Part shown: piece after piece, positions 49,778 through 62,866 of the stretch
How positions within the stretch are numbered: the stretch's first letter is position 1
How the letters are laid out: each line of letters starts with the position of its first letter
Assembly: GCF_025698545.1 (NCBI RefSeq)
Contig: NC_068569.1
Location: 744,001 to 808,000 of the forward strand
Direction of reading: 5' to 3'
DNA: 64,000 nt
Source of the DNA: Gossypium raimondii
Taxonomy: Eukaryota; Streptophyta; Magnoliopsida; Malvales; Malvaceae
Notes under the pieces: generated by a model
The model's database searches: none
Seen by the model: the letters and a program-made list of their open reading frames with translations, nothing else
Told to the model about the DNA's origin: nothing
Made by a program: the position numbers and the translations under genes

Positions 49778-52600
49778 TGTAACAACCCGATTTCGATCCT
49801 AATCGGAATAGTAGTTTCGAAACCATAAATCCGAGTAAAAAACAATTTTAAATATTATTTTTTGTGTTTATAATTTGTGAATTAATATGTGTGAAAATTT
49901 TGTGATTTAATTTTACTGTTTGTGTGTTTAATTTGATAAAAGGACTAAATCGCATAAAGTGTGAAAGTTCTATTTTACAATCTAAAGGTGTCTAAAAGCT
50001 ATAGAATATTAATTGGAGGTCCCTAATGTGGAATTAGGCCTTGTTTAGGGTGGTGGCTGGCCACAGGGACAAAGAAAAGATTTGGTCAATTGGTTAGGTA
50101 AAAATTTGGTGACTAAATTGATTTTTATCATAAAATAAAGAAAAGAGTGATATCATCTTTTCTTCTCCACCTTCACCACCGAAATTTAGCAAAATAGGGG
50201 TTTGAGAGCTCAAAAATTTCGGCAAGCTTTTCTCCTTACAAGTAAGTGTTTTGATGATCATTCTTTGATAATTTTTGTACTTTTGGAACCCTTGTAGCTT
50301 GAGCTAGCTAATGAGGGGACTATTTTGCAAATGGTTGGAAGTCTAGGGTTTTGCCATGTGAGCCTTTATGTTGGTTGCTGCATTTTATGGAAGAAAATGA
50401 GTCTTAGTTGTTAAATAAACAACTTTTGTGAAAGGTGTTACCATGAAAACACCTAAAAGGACCTTTTTTGTAAAGGTTATAAAATAGGTGTTAAATATGT
50501 GAAATAAATGACATGTATGGACTTATATTACTCTAGGGAATATTCGGCCAAGCTATAGTGTGGTCAAATTTGGAATATTTTGTATTTTGTGAAATAGGGA
50601 CTAAATTGTGAAAAATGTGAAATGTCAGGGCAAAAGTGAAATTTACTTATTTATGCGTTTTTTGACTGAATTGAATGAAATTATGTTTGAATGAGTTTAA
50701 TTTGAATATGTTTAGATCAAGAATTAAAGAAATCGAACTTGGATCGGGGGAAAACGAAAGTCGTCGATTAATCGTTCCGTTCCGGTTTATCGTTGTCTGA
50801 GGTAAGTTTATAAGAAAATAGATGATATAAATTCTAAATAAATATTAGTTATATATATGCTGAAATGAAAACATGCAAATATATATATGTAGCCGAATGT
50901 GTTTAAGTTCGGGTAATAGAAATAGACGTGGATGTGATTTACCGATATTTAGCACTGAGTGTGCGAGTGTGGAATAGCTATGGCTATACGAACAGCACTA
51001 AGTGCGCGAAACTAAAATGACAATGTTGAATAACGGGCACTAAGTGTGCGAAACAAAAATGACGATGTCGAATAACGGGCACTAAGTGTGCGATATCAAT
51101 ATCAATTTGGTTAAATAAGATAGAGCACTAATTGTGCAACGTCATTATAGCTTCGACAAATTATTTAGCACAAATTGTGCAAATCCAATGAATGATGAAT
51201 GTGACATATAAGTACATGATATTACAAGTATGTAATAGTTAAATAATATATGATATCAAGGTAAGTTGGTTATTTCAATTGTGATACAAATTAGATGATG
51301 CAAATGAAAGTATGTGTGTGTATTAAAGATTATATTTGGCCAAATGGTAAGTGTATGTGATATCACAATTATGTTTTTTTTATGCTTATATATATATGAA
51401 TATGAATTGAATAATTGGTTATGTGATATTGAACTATTAATAACATTGAATTGTTTATTTGCTTATGACTTACTATGTGAAAATGGCTTATTTACATGTG
51501 AAAATGTTTGCTATGTTTTGTTAATAGTGTGGTAAATATTTTGATATATATATATATATAAATTCGGTTATAGCATATAGGTGGAGTGAAATTGATATGT
51601 ATTGTTAATTATTGAAACCGATTAAGGTTTAAGTTCATTCGAAAATACTATTATGTATTCATATAAGGTGATGTTTGATTATGTATTCGGCAATAAATTA
51701 AGTAATAGATGTTAGTTAAGTTATAATACGTATTAGCTAGGTAATAGACATGTTATATATGCATGTGGCGTACTTGACAAATGTTTGATTTGCATATGTG
51801 AGTGATTTTATAATTTGGTTTAGTAATGAAATGAATGAATGGAAGCATGTATTGATTGTAAAAAAAGAAGTTAATTGTGTCCGTTTGGAATGATAAGTTT
51901 GCATGAGTATTTGGTTTAGAAATGGTGAACAGTTGTTTATGAAAATATTCGACTATGATTTTGAATTTAATTTGATAAGTACGAAATATGATATAGGACG
52001 TGTATAATACTGAGCGTTCTTGGTTGATTTGATGGAATGGATTTGATGTATTTAGTATAAAAGTAGAATTTTTAACCGAATATAGAGGTTTTGGATATGA
52101 TAGAGTATTTGAAATTTGACATGAATTATTACATAGGATTTAGGTAATATTTTAATTCGGTCTAGGTGTTGAGTTTGGTAATCTATTAAAGGTAGGTTAA
52201 ATAAACGTTATATGAAAGATTTATTAAATGACCGATTATGAGATAAGTTAGCTTAGTTGTGTGAATGAAATTTGGAATGATTTAAAGCATATGGAAGTGG
52301 TATGTTTTGATTCGATTAAGTTCATGGAAAATGGTCAATGAATGTCAAGTGAACATTATAATATTTTATAAATAAATGTTGTAATATGTGCACTTGGTTT
52401 ATAAAGCGGAATATGTTTGATTATAAATTAGGTATTCGAATATCATGCATGTAATGCTTGTATATTTTGAATAATATATATTTTTAAGTAAAGTAGTTTA
52501 ACTTTGAACCATGAAATGTAATGAATGCTTGCTTTGAGCTATGTTCTGTACAGTAATACCTCGTAACCCAAATCCGGCGATATGGATTAGGGGTGTTACA
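49778..52600 (+). mobile_element. LTR-like unit (2.8 kb), probably a solo LTR of a plant retrotransposon
   Basis: It begins TGTAACAACCCGATTTCG and ends GGGGTGTTACA, so both termini carry the TG...CA boundary within an inverted TGTAACA/TGTTACA. Its composition and start resemble long plant Ty3-type LTRs as I recall them. No gag or pol frame is present inside or next to it. The right flank has no primer-binding site and the left flank no polypurine tract. The flanking five bases (GATCG and ATTAC) are not a duplication, so simple solo-LTR formation is not proven. Confidence 0.6.
50952..51182 (+). repeat. Six spaced copies of a palindromic GCACTAAGTGTGC motif
   Basis: Copies start at 50952, 50995, 51037, 51079, 51125 and 51168, with spacing of 42-46 bp. 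The first three-base half GCAC is mirrored by GTGC in each. The last two copies are degenerate (GCACTAATTGTGC, GCACAAATTGTGC). They lie in the middle of the LTR-like unit. Confidence 0.8.
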
Positions 52601-54118
52601 ATTACACTCTCCTGTAATCGTAAAGAATTGTAACTCCTTAGACTTGTTTGGTTTGACACAATATGATTATATTCTCTATCATATTTAGTAGTGCAAACTG
52701 TAATTACAAATAGGAATTACGCAATTAAATAATTTATTAAAAATATTAATTACTATCAAAATTACTACTATGATAAAAGAAATTATGAATGAGTAATAAA
52801 ATTAAAATCAAATTAGCACATGTAATATATCAATTTAAGAAAGTAATCTATAATACAATTAATAGTAGAAATAAAAAAGTAAACATCATATGCAATTTTA
52901 TTTAATTGCTTTAGCATTCCATATTTGTTGGGTTATTCCTTTTAGCATTTAACATATGCTCATTGATATCATTTGTTAGTCTTTGACTAAACTCTTCATC
53001 ATTCGAATTCAAATTTGAATTTACATCATTAAAATTATCAATATCTCATCCTTTCATGTAGCCTTCAAAGTGTGGATGATTCCAATTTCATCTATGAATA
53101 AAGTTACGAAGTATGCAACATGTTAATACAATCCAAACTTTATTTTTATGTTATACTAAGATGATGCCAATAAGTATTTGTTTAGAACGACAATTGTTAT
53201 CTCAACGACATTTTAAAGCTTAGAATGTGTCAAATTAAATATTTCGTGAGCCGTTTCTAATGCTTGTGTCCAGCTCCATTTTCTCAAATGATATCGTACC
53301 CATGATATTGTGTAATAAAACTTTTTATATTCAGTTAACTATCATATACTGCAAAATATTTAGGTTCATAGTGTAACCAATATGTAGTTTTGATTATAAA
53401 ACTCATATAAACTTAATTTAGAGAAAATTTTATACTAAATTATAACTTTTTTTAAACTTAAATTAATATTAAATTTTATAACATATAACCTTTATAAAAA
53501 AATTAAAAGTTCCAAATAACTCATAAATAATATAATTTTTACCATAATTTTAAAAGTTATTTTTTTTATAAATAAGTTATAACACTTCTTTTTTAATAAA
53601 CAAAATGTATTATTTTATGATATATAAAATGGACACGAAATAAGTTACATTCATTTTTTTCTACAACTTTTACATTATAACATTTTATAATATACTTTTT
53701 GACCACGACTTATAGGATTTAAATAATATAATTTTTGTTATAACTTTATAAAATACATAAATTATTTTTACGATATACTTTATTAAGATTTATAATATAA
53801 CTTTAAAAATTTTAGATATAACCATCTCAAACATTCATATATATTCATACTTATAATATAATTTTCACAATTTAAACTTTATAAAAAATAAAAATTTAAA
53901 GTTAAATTATACATGAGTGTTTGAAAAGTCATAGGGTAATTGGAGTTGGGTGTAATTATCTGCGTAATTATTGATTCTTGCACACACTCTAAGAATTGAA
54001 AAGTGTAATTGAAGTGCTTTAATTACAATAATTATTCAAACATGTCATCATTATGTAATTATAAGTAATAACACCCAAATTCAATTACTAGGTGGCTTTC
54101 TAAACACTACCTAATGTG
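52601..54118 (-). mobile_element. Decayed PIF/Harbinger transposon
   Basis: On the minus strand, two disrupted coding pieces are recognisable. About 53285-53140 reads AHEIFNLTHSKL, stop, NVVE; about 53130-53040 reads IVLTCCILRNFIHR followed by HPHFEGYMK. These match the HARBI1-type DDE transposase C-terminus (HS-LRNVVER; IV-ACC-LHNFIR). Stops and frame changes show it is dead. The ends contain related TGTAATTAC-rich words (52608-52720 and 53940-54090) that look like degraded inverted termini. The outer limits are approximate. Confidence 0.65.
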
Positions 54119-55680
54119 TAAATTTATACATTATTTGTTCGCCAAAAAGAAAAACATTATTTCCTTTGCTAGACGTAATATTTTAAGCATATTTTAGCAG
54201 ATGAGTTAATAATAAGCTAACTTTGATTTTTTAGTATAAAATATTTCAAACACATTTTAGCACATGAGTTAGCAATAAGCTAATTTGGTTATTTAATTTT
54301 AGTCACTCACATAATTTATTTATAAAAAAATTTATTTGAAGAGGTATTGTTTTAGAATTTCCATCCTTTAATTTAAAGCTTAATTTTATATTAACTATCT
54401 TCTATTCTTTTAATATAATTATAGTTCAAATCAAGTTATTTTTAAAAATAAGCAATCGATAATAAACTATAACTTAAGTCAAATGTTTAATTTTTTAAGT
54501 CGTATAATATTTTGGGTCAAAACAAGTTTTGATAATATCTATTTTTTAACACAATATGTTTAAAACTATCCATAATCCATTTCTAACCCATAAATAGGAG
54601 AATAATAAGCTTCAACAAATTCGAATCCACGTCCTCCTGCATAAACAATAATATTCATACTAACCGAATTAAGACTCAATCGGCATTACTATTTATATTT
54701 TCATACTAGATCTAACGTAATATTATACTATATCGCTGCAATTAATGATAGGAAAATCAATGAAATTATCATGTAAATAATATTAAATCTTATATAACAT
54801 ACTTATAAACATTAACTCATACACAGTCAGTCAACAGGTAATATCATATCTTTAACATTTATAAAAATAAATACGAATAATTTTACTGTTAATAATGTTT
54901 ATGGCGAAAGGCCTCTTTAAAATAATTACATTTATGAATAAATTCATTACAATTAACGATAGTATCACGAAAATACATTTTGAAAATAAATAAGAATAAA
55001 TATTAAAATTATACATGAACTTGATTTAACGTGTGATGTTATGCATAAATTTTAGTTTTACGTGGTTTTATACATAAAATTTTATTTGATTTAATATTCA
55101 TAAGTCATTAACAACATTATCGAGTTAACACTATTTTACATTTATATATTGCATATACAAACAATTGTATTAATTTAATATACAAATAAATATATACAAT
55201 TAAATCAAAATAAAAATTTATTATTTATAATTATATCTAAATTTAATATTTATCCCAGTAAAATAACTCCACATATATCATGTAATTAACGCTAATTAGC
55301 AATGGGATGGTAGTTTTCTTTTTATTACATTTATTTCTCTTTGGAATTTATTAAACAAGTGGAAAAGAAAATTTAAATTACAAATGAGTTTTCCCCGGAG
55401 AAACAGATAGTAAAATAACTAGAGAACCGTAAAATTTTAGGAGTTTTTAAAAGTCATCAAGTGATTTAATAAAATATAAACTATATTTAAAGTTGATAAT
55501 TATACATTCTTTATTATTTATTTTAGTATTTTTATAAATTTTGTGACTGAATTTATGTTGGATTTAATAATATTGAAAACGTTAAATTATTATTTTTAAA
55601 TGTCTCATATTACAACGTAAATTCCGACTTCGAGCAGAGGTAAGGGTAAAGTTATCAATTAACGCCAAAGGCAATCTAAG
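54119..55680. other. AT-rich spacer with a short direct repeat
   Basis: A 43-bp unit is present twice (54178-54220 and 54241-54283), sharing ATTTTAGCA, ATGAGTTA and AATAAGCTAA. Otherwise no feature is supported. Confidence 0.5.
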
Positions 55681-55699
55681 GGATAAAGACGTAATTATG

Positions 55700-55708
55700 T
55701 ATATAAAA
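55700..55708 (+). promoter_or_regulatory. TATA box candidate of the eIFiso4G gene
   Basis: TATATAAAA lies about 350 bp before the ATG and just before a purine- then pyrimidine-rich leader (55755-55960), a usual layout for plant promoters. Confidence 0.5.
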
Positions 55709-56060
55709 TAATAAATATAATTCAGAATCAGATGCATATAAATCAAAATATCGACTCAAAAAAGAAAAAAGAGAAAAAAGAAGAAAAGAAAAACCCTTTC
55801 CAAAGAAGGGTTTGTTTTTCCTCAACACCGTCCTCACATCCTTTTTCTCTTCTCTTCTTTGCGCCACCCGCAGAAGAGAGAGAGGAAAAAAGAAACTCAC
55901 TTTCATCACGTCTCTCTCTCTTAGATATAAAAAATCTTACTTCCTTTTCGGGTTCTTCTTATTCAACATTCAGATTCAGCGTTTTAGATACCGCTGAGTT
56001 GTTGGTTTTTATATATCGGACGGCTGAGATTGGATCTTACCTGAGAAAAGAAATCGAGGT

Positions 56061-59000
56061 ATGCAGCAAGGTGATCAGACAGTGTTGAGCTTAAGACCTG
56101 GTGGTGGTCGAGGGAGTAGATTCCTTGGTGGTGGTGGTTCTTCTTCATCGTCATCATCTTCTTTATCTTTTGGTTCACTTTCTTCTGATCTTCCACTTTT
56201 CCTTCCTCATGGCGGTGCTCCTTCTTCCTTTTCCATCAAGGTTATATGCCTGTTTTTTTTGGATCTAGCCTTTTTGATGTTGACTTTAGTTGCTTTTTTT
56301 TTTTAAATAAATTAAACTGCTAGTGTAGCAGCTATTACGCACTACTCTTTTGAGATTGAATATTTGATAGTAGATTTGATTTTATCTGAGATAAAACATT
56401 TACATCTTTTGTTTTTCGTGACTTAGTTTCTAACCTTATCCTTTTTGGTTTAGTAGCATACTTGTATTTTCTTTAAATGGAATGGCGCAGGGAGATATCT
56501 TTTGGGCATTTAAAAGAGGAAGAATGTGTTTAGCTTTGTTCTAATTCTTGGTGGGGCACTTAGTATGTGTACTTGACAAAGAAAAAAAATGTAGTCCTTA
56601 GTTGGGAATTTTTTGAGTTGAGTGCCTAAAGAACCTACAAACCCAAGTATCTTATATATATTTTTTGAAACAAATATAGATATTCCGTTTTTTGAAGAGC
56701 AATGCTTGTCCCAAAGTTTATTTCAGCACACGGGCAAGTTTTTTTAGCACGCAGGAGAACATATGAAATCAATCAAATTCAGTTGTGGAGTTTTGAAATA
56801 TTAGATAATAATATATAGTTCTATAGTTTCAAATTCTATTTACTTGGAGAAAATTAGCTAATACAATTGAGTTGATGTTTTAATTGTATGGACCCTTTTT
56901 TCCCATAATGAGTAACTAATTTATCAGTTGCTTTACTGTTGTAGGCAGGAGACTCACGATTTGATGGGCGTGAATGTGTGCGGTACACTAGGGACCAGCT
57001 TTTGCAGCTTAGGGAGGTAATTGCACGAACTTGTGCTTAGTAATACACTTAATCTGTGCGTCAGCAGCCTATTGTTGCATTTTACATCTAAAAACCAAAC
57101 AGAAAACCAGTATGCCTTTATTTGCATGCAAGGAAGTTCTTCAATGTTGTTAGCATTCTGCTTCAATTATAATGAGTTAGTCATGCAAATAAGCTGTTCA
57201 GCATTTTTCCTAATTGGTTTTGGTTCTACTGAATTGAAAGTTAGGGCAGTTTGACTTTTCGTATAGAATATATGATTATGTTTGCCATCACTTTAGGCTG
57301 TAGAGGTTTCTGAGGAGATTCTTAAAATCAAACGAGAAATTGAAGTGGAACTCTTTGGTGAAGATCAGAACTGGGCTCGTGGAGAAAGCAATGTAAGCTC
57401 TAAGTGCTTGCTTGTTTTTTTTTTTTACTTTTTAACGATCTTATTCTTGTAGCAACAAACCGCCATGACAAAATTCCTGTATTTCCAAATATTACTACCA
57501 AGCAGTCATTCTTTGTTAACATTTGTCTATTTTATTATTATTATCTTTTTCTAGTCATCAAATCAGGTTCCGACCCGTTATACTGAGCCTGACAATCGTG
57601 ATTGGCGCAACCGCTCAGCACAGTTTCCTTCTACTGGAGAGGAGAGGTCCTGGGAATCACTTCGGGATAGAGAATCGGGAAACCGATATGACTCCAGACA
57701 GCCTGAAGCTAATCAATTTAATCGACAAGATCAGCCTAACCCTCAGTTCTCAAGGGCACAAATCTCTTCTAACCAGGGGGTAATTCTCATAAAACGAGAT
57801 TCTTTTTGTTTTTGAGATATCATTTGCCTTTTTTTCTTTTTGTTACAGGAGATATCACTTCTTGGGGTTGTTAGGTGGGTATTTAAGGCATTTTGTGACA
57901 TATTACTTGGTCAATGAGCTTTTTGTACGTAAATTTACATTGGGCATTAGTGATGCATTTGCTGTTCTGCTCCACTTGACATCTTGACCTCTAGGCATTT
58001 AGTTCAATCAGAGAAAATTAATTGAATGAGTACACCATTGATTTTTTGTTTTTAATAATTTTTATGTATGATAATAGATGGTTAAACAGTGTTGGTAACC
58101 TTATAGTTAGGATTTTTCTTTTCTATTATTTATTAACTCATCTGCTTCATTTCCGATGCATTTTCTCAATTTTTACATAGTGATGACATTCTATGGACTT
58201 TGTCACCTGCTTTGTTCATATTATTTACTCCTGTAACTCTTAGGAGAATCAGTTATTTCCTGCAGCAATATATGTCTATAATTTGGTTTTGGCATTAATA
58301 TTCCTTTCCTTTGTTGGACCAGGGAGGACCAACTCCAGCCTTGATTAAGGCTGAGGTGCCATGGTCAGTCAGAAGGGGTAATCTTTCTGAGAAGGAGCGT
58401 GTCCTAAAAACTGTAAAAGGGTAAATATATTGAAAATATGTTTCTTGCATCTTACATTGAATCATACACATTCTATTGATTTTATTGATAAACCATTAAT
58501 TTAAATGGCTGGTCACATGGGAAGATATTTTTTCTTTCATAGCCAAATTTATCTTCTATTGTGCATGCAGTTATTGTTCACAGTTTTTTAAAATCTTGTA
58601 AAGTGGTTTTGATATCATTTTATGATATTGATAGTTAATTACTGTTTCTTGTAAATGGTTTTGTTTTATGTGCAGTATATTGAACAAGTTGACTCCTGAG
58701 AAGTATGATCTTTTGAAGGGCCAACTTATTGATTCTGGCATCACATCAGCTGACATCTTGAAGGTTATTATTTTTGCTTTCTTGTTATTTTTTTTACTTC
58801 ACTGCACAATGTTTTGTGCATTCGCACTTGTTTGTACATTCTATTTGTATGAATGTATATATATGCATACCAGCTTCATACGTTTCACTTAATATTTGTG
58901 TTCTTCTAGTTACTGTATTTGCAAGTGACATTAGTAGTGACATCACTGATGGTATCTCTATTATCTTTACAGGGTGTTATTTCTTTAATTTTTGAGAAGG

Positions 59001-60774
59001 CTGTTTTGGAACCCACATTTTGCCCTATGTATGCTCTTTTATGCTTTGATCTTAATGATAAGCTCCCCTCATTCCCATCCGATGAACCTGGTGGAAAAGA
59101 AGTTACTTTTAAGCGAGTCCTGCTGAATACCTGCCAGGAGGCATTTGAGGGAGCTGATAAGCTCAGGGAAGAAGTGAGGTTGATGACATCTCCCGAGCAA
59201 GAGATGGAGCGCAGGGATAAAGAAAGGATGGTCAAGCTCCGGACTCTTGGTAACATTCGTTTAATTGGTGAGCTTCTGAAGCAGAAAATGGTACCTGAGA
59301 AGATAGTCCATCACATTGTGCAGGTTATTGCCAATACTACGTTTCTCATCAATCGAACTTGAATAATTGGTAATTTACTAAAATAAGCTTTTTGCCTATT
59401 CTGCTGGACAGGAACTTTTGGGTCAAGATTCTAAAGCTTGCCCTGCCGAGGAGAATGTTGAAGCCATTTGTCAGTTCTTCAATATTATTGGTAAGCAGCT
59501 TGATGAGAGCCCAAAATCACGGCGCATAAATGATGTGTACTTCAACAGACTGAAGGAATTGACTACAAATCCTCAGCTTGCACCGAGACTAAGATTTATG
59601 GTTCGTGATGTTCTTGATCTGCGTGCAAACAACTGGGTTCCAAGGCGTGAGGAGGTAACTCATAAATGCCATCAAATTTTTTGTTAAGATTAGATACAAT
59701 GTTGAGACGTCCATTTTAATGGGTTTTGATGTCCCTTTTTTGCATTGATTTTTGTAGGTGAAAGCCAAAACAATTACAGAAATCCATTCAGAGGCTGAAA
59801 AGAATCTTGGGCTGCGTCCAGGCGCTACTGCAAGTATTAGAAATAGTCGTGTTGTTTCTGTTGGTCCAATGAGTCCTGGTCCTGGTGGTTTTCCTATCAA
59901 TCGTCCTGGTACTGGGGGTATGATGCCTGGAATGCCAGGAACTAGGAGGATGCCTGGAATGGATAATGATAATTGGGAGGTTCCTAGAAGCCGGCCAATG
60001 CCAAGGGGTGATGGACTGGGTACCCAGTCTGGAGGGCGTGGTGCCTCACCAGTAGTCAATAAGTCAACTTCAATGAATCAAAGGCTATTACCTCAAGGTA
60101 GTGGTGGCCTAATGAGTGGTAGGACAAGTGCCCTGTTGCAGGGTAGTTCAACCCCTCCTGCTAAGCCACCCAACTCAATTTTAGGTGCTGAGTCTGTTGC
60201 ACAACCTTCTCTTTCCCCTAAACCTGCTCCGGTGGAGAAACCACTAACTCAGGCTGCAAGGCTGAATACAGATGATCTTCAGAGAAAAACACGGGCATTG
60301 TTAGAGGAATATTTCAGCGTTAGGCTACTAGATGAAGCATTACAGTGCGTGGAGGAACTAAAATCTCCAGCATACCACCCTGAGGTTGTTAAAGAAGCGA
60401 TCTCCATTGCTTTGGAGAAAAGCCCACCTTGTGTTGAACCCGTTTCAAAGCTTCTGGAGTACTTGTTTATTAAGGAAGTTCTCACAGCTAGAGACATTGG
60501 TACTGGATGCCTACTTTATGGTGCCTTGTTGGATGATATCGGCATTGACTTGCCGAAAGCACCAAATAATTTCGGAGAAATAATTGGAAAACTTGTTCTG
60601 GCTGGGGGATTAGATTTCAAGGTGGTGAAGGAAATCCTTAAGAAGATGGAAGATGACATGTATCAGAAAGCTGTATTCGATGCAACAATGAGGATCATTA
60701 GCTCAGATCCTTCGGGGAAAGCTCTCTTGGATGCTCAGGCGATCAACATTGATGCATGTACGAGTCTATTCTAA
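56061..60774 (+). CDS. eIFiso4G: Eukaryotic translation initiation factor isoform 4G (eIFiso4G), 789 aa
   Basis: Plant-specific short scaffold of the cap-binding complex eIFiso4F in the cytosol. Nine exons join into 790 codons including TAA: 56061-56240, 56945-57016, 57297-57392, 57555-57779, 58323-58420, 58676-58763, 58973-59323, 59412-59654, 59758-60774. The start [18 protein letters not shown] is the conserved family N-terminus. The eIFiso4E-binding motif YTRDQLL is at 74-80 and fits YxxxxL-phi. A MIF4G (HEAT) domain for eIF4A binding spans about 215-450, starting near [18 protein letters not shown] Gly/Pro/Met-rich linker follows. The MA3 domain begins about residue 623 ([21 protein letters not shown]). 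Length is close to Arabidopsis eIFiso4G1 (780 aa). All domains are intact. Assignment between paralogues 1 and 2 is not made. Confidence 0.93.
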
Positions 60775-62094
60775 ATTTTGCAATCTACTTCACGTTACTA
60801 TATCTGTCCGACCATCCATCCATCCATCCGTAGCTTTTTATCACCACTTCAAGATAATGTCCCCTGCCGGTTTTACCTGTCTTCGAGGCGAGCAGCTTGT
60901 AGTATTTTTGATTGATGAAGTTAGAGCTACCTGCAAAGGACAGGTGAAATTTTATTGAGTTGTATGTTTTTCTCCGGGTTGATAGAGGTGTTTTATTGAG
61001 AAAAAAGAAATCCAAACATAAATGTCATGTACATTACCTTTTAGGAAAAGTGCATGCCAAAATTCTCGGGGAAAATTGGTCTCCCTTCATTTAAGGGATC
61101 CAGTTGTTTTTTTGACACAGTTATTTATTTAGTTTATTGAACTTGGTCAAGTTTTGTTCCGTCTTTAATTGAACCCAACATAATTTAAATTTCATTTCAT
61201 ATATTTATCTCTATATAAGCATGAATGTTTGGAGCTGCATTTGTCACAATGCTTGCATTTTATGTTATGTACATATTTGGTGTGCCAGACTGCCAGCTAA
61301 AGTGAATTTCTTTTTTCTATGAAATTGTGGTTTGGTTGGTGATTGTATCATGATTTTTCAAAGACCAGCACGAATTATTGAGTTTTACTGATTGGAAATT
61401 GATTATTTGTTTTTGTTAATTTTGAGCTAATATTATACAATGAAACAGTTTTAAATGGTAACTCCTTGCACTGGAATTATTATTTTTTATAATATATGAA
61501 GATAAATGTGAAACTAGGTTTAATTTCAATGAAATTAAATAATTGTTTAAATCGTTTATTTAGCCTCTAAACCTAACAAATTTAAACTAAATATGGTCAC
61601 ATGAAATTGATGATTCTTGTAAAATTGGTATTGATGATTCTTCCAACTTTGGAAGGTTTAGGTTAAAATAATTTATTTAGATAAATTAAATTAATTAAAA
61701 TAAAAGGTTGGCTTGAGCTTATTAGTCTTATATATTATATGATTTGTAGCATAAATAAATTAAAATAATACAACTTTTTGTAAAAGAAACGTGGAACAGC
61801 TTCAAATGATTTTAGTTTTTTCTTTTCGTATTTCATGTTTGTTTTATAATTCATATTTGGAATTAGTAATCGTTCCTTTCAGCAAAATTGATTTCAAAGT
61901 TTGAATTTACGTTTTCTTTTTGAGAGTATAATACATCTTACCATTACACTTAATACTTGTTGGAAGATTAATATTTATAAGTATGAAGTGTATTAATATC
62001 ATATATAAATTTGAGTCGAATATGACAAAACTTGATCATGAACACTTCTTACTGTAGGGGTGGCAATGGAGCGAGATAGGAGTTGATGTAGTTA
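60775..62094. other. eIFiso4G 3' UTR and spacer
   Basis: The first 250-500 bp are probably 3' UTR, including a CATC-type tetranucleotide run (60812-60830). Beyond that the DNA is AT-rich without supported features. Confidence 0.45.
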
Positions 62095-62391
62095 GAGACA
62101 GATCTAGGAGGCTGAGAGGAGCCTTAACCCCTTAAAATGAAAAATTTTCTATTTGAGTATTTTATAATTTATAAAATTTTAAATTAGTAATGATAAAATT
62201 ATATTTTGACCCCCAAAAAGATAAAACTTTGATTTAGACCTCTAAAAATTATAAAGATATAAACTATTAAAATAACAAAATTAAATTTTTACTATTATAA
62301 AAATGTATAATTAATTCCGGCCCATCCCAAAATTTTTGGACTTCACCTGCCCCTAAATCATATTTCTAGATCCGCCACTGAATGTAGTTAA
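62095..62391. mobile_element. MITE of about 297 bp with 9-bp target duplication
   Basis: ATGTAGTTA occurs directly before (62086-62094) and after (62392-62400). Inside, the left end GAGACAGATCTAGG and the inverted right end TCAGTGGCGGATCTAG share GATCTAG. A 9-bp duplication fits Mutator-like elements. It is inserted in sequence (62050-62460) whose two sides (GGAGCGAGATAGGAG and inverted GGAGCGGTGTAGTTGG) themselves look inverted, suggesting an older MITE around it. Confidence 0.7.
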
Positions 62392-62400
62392 ATTTACCAC

Positions 62401-62866
62401 TACTCCATAGTTGGTGTGCTTTGATCCACCAACTACACCGCTCCGTTATAAATATGTATTCTTAAAAATTATTATTACTTTCAAAGTGTTGATATATCCA
62501 TTTCTACCCCACTTCTGCTTTAACTTTCTTTTTAATGGAAAGGCTCCGTTTAAATTTAATTTATGTTATTTTAATATTTTCAATATTTTTTAATAAAATA
62601 TTTAAACATAATTCTTCAAATAATTTAAACATAAAACATATAAATTTTGTGAACATATTATTACAAGTTTACCCTTTTTAATATATATAATTAAAAAGAA
62701 ACCTCATTTCTAGTTTCCCTTGTCTACATGCATCTCTCATGAATCACGCGAGTATTGATTGTGTCAGCGCCGTGTCCGATTCGTGTTTGATTTCTTTCGT
62801 TCCGTTTCCCGGCGTTTCAGACACCGGTACGAGGGTTTCCAGCATTAGTGCTTTAAAGATTGGAGA
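62401..62866 (+). promoter_or_regulatory. SGS3 proximal promoter and leader
   Basis: An AT-rich stretch contains TATATATAA at 62682-62690, about 180 bp before the ATG. It is followed by a GC-richer, pyrimidine-rich leader (62700-62866). The nearby transposon at 62095-62391 limits the compact promoter. Confidence 0.45.

Noticed and set aside
55732-56088. 118-codon plus-strand frame before eIFiso4G
   Set aside because: It is a Lys/Glu- and Ser-rich read-through of the purine/pyrimidine leader and is out of frame with the conserved MQQGD start.
60279-60583. Overlapping short frames within the last eIFiso4G exon
   Set aside because: They are alternative frames inside the MA3-coding sequence.
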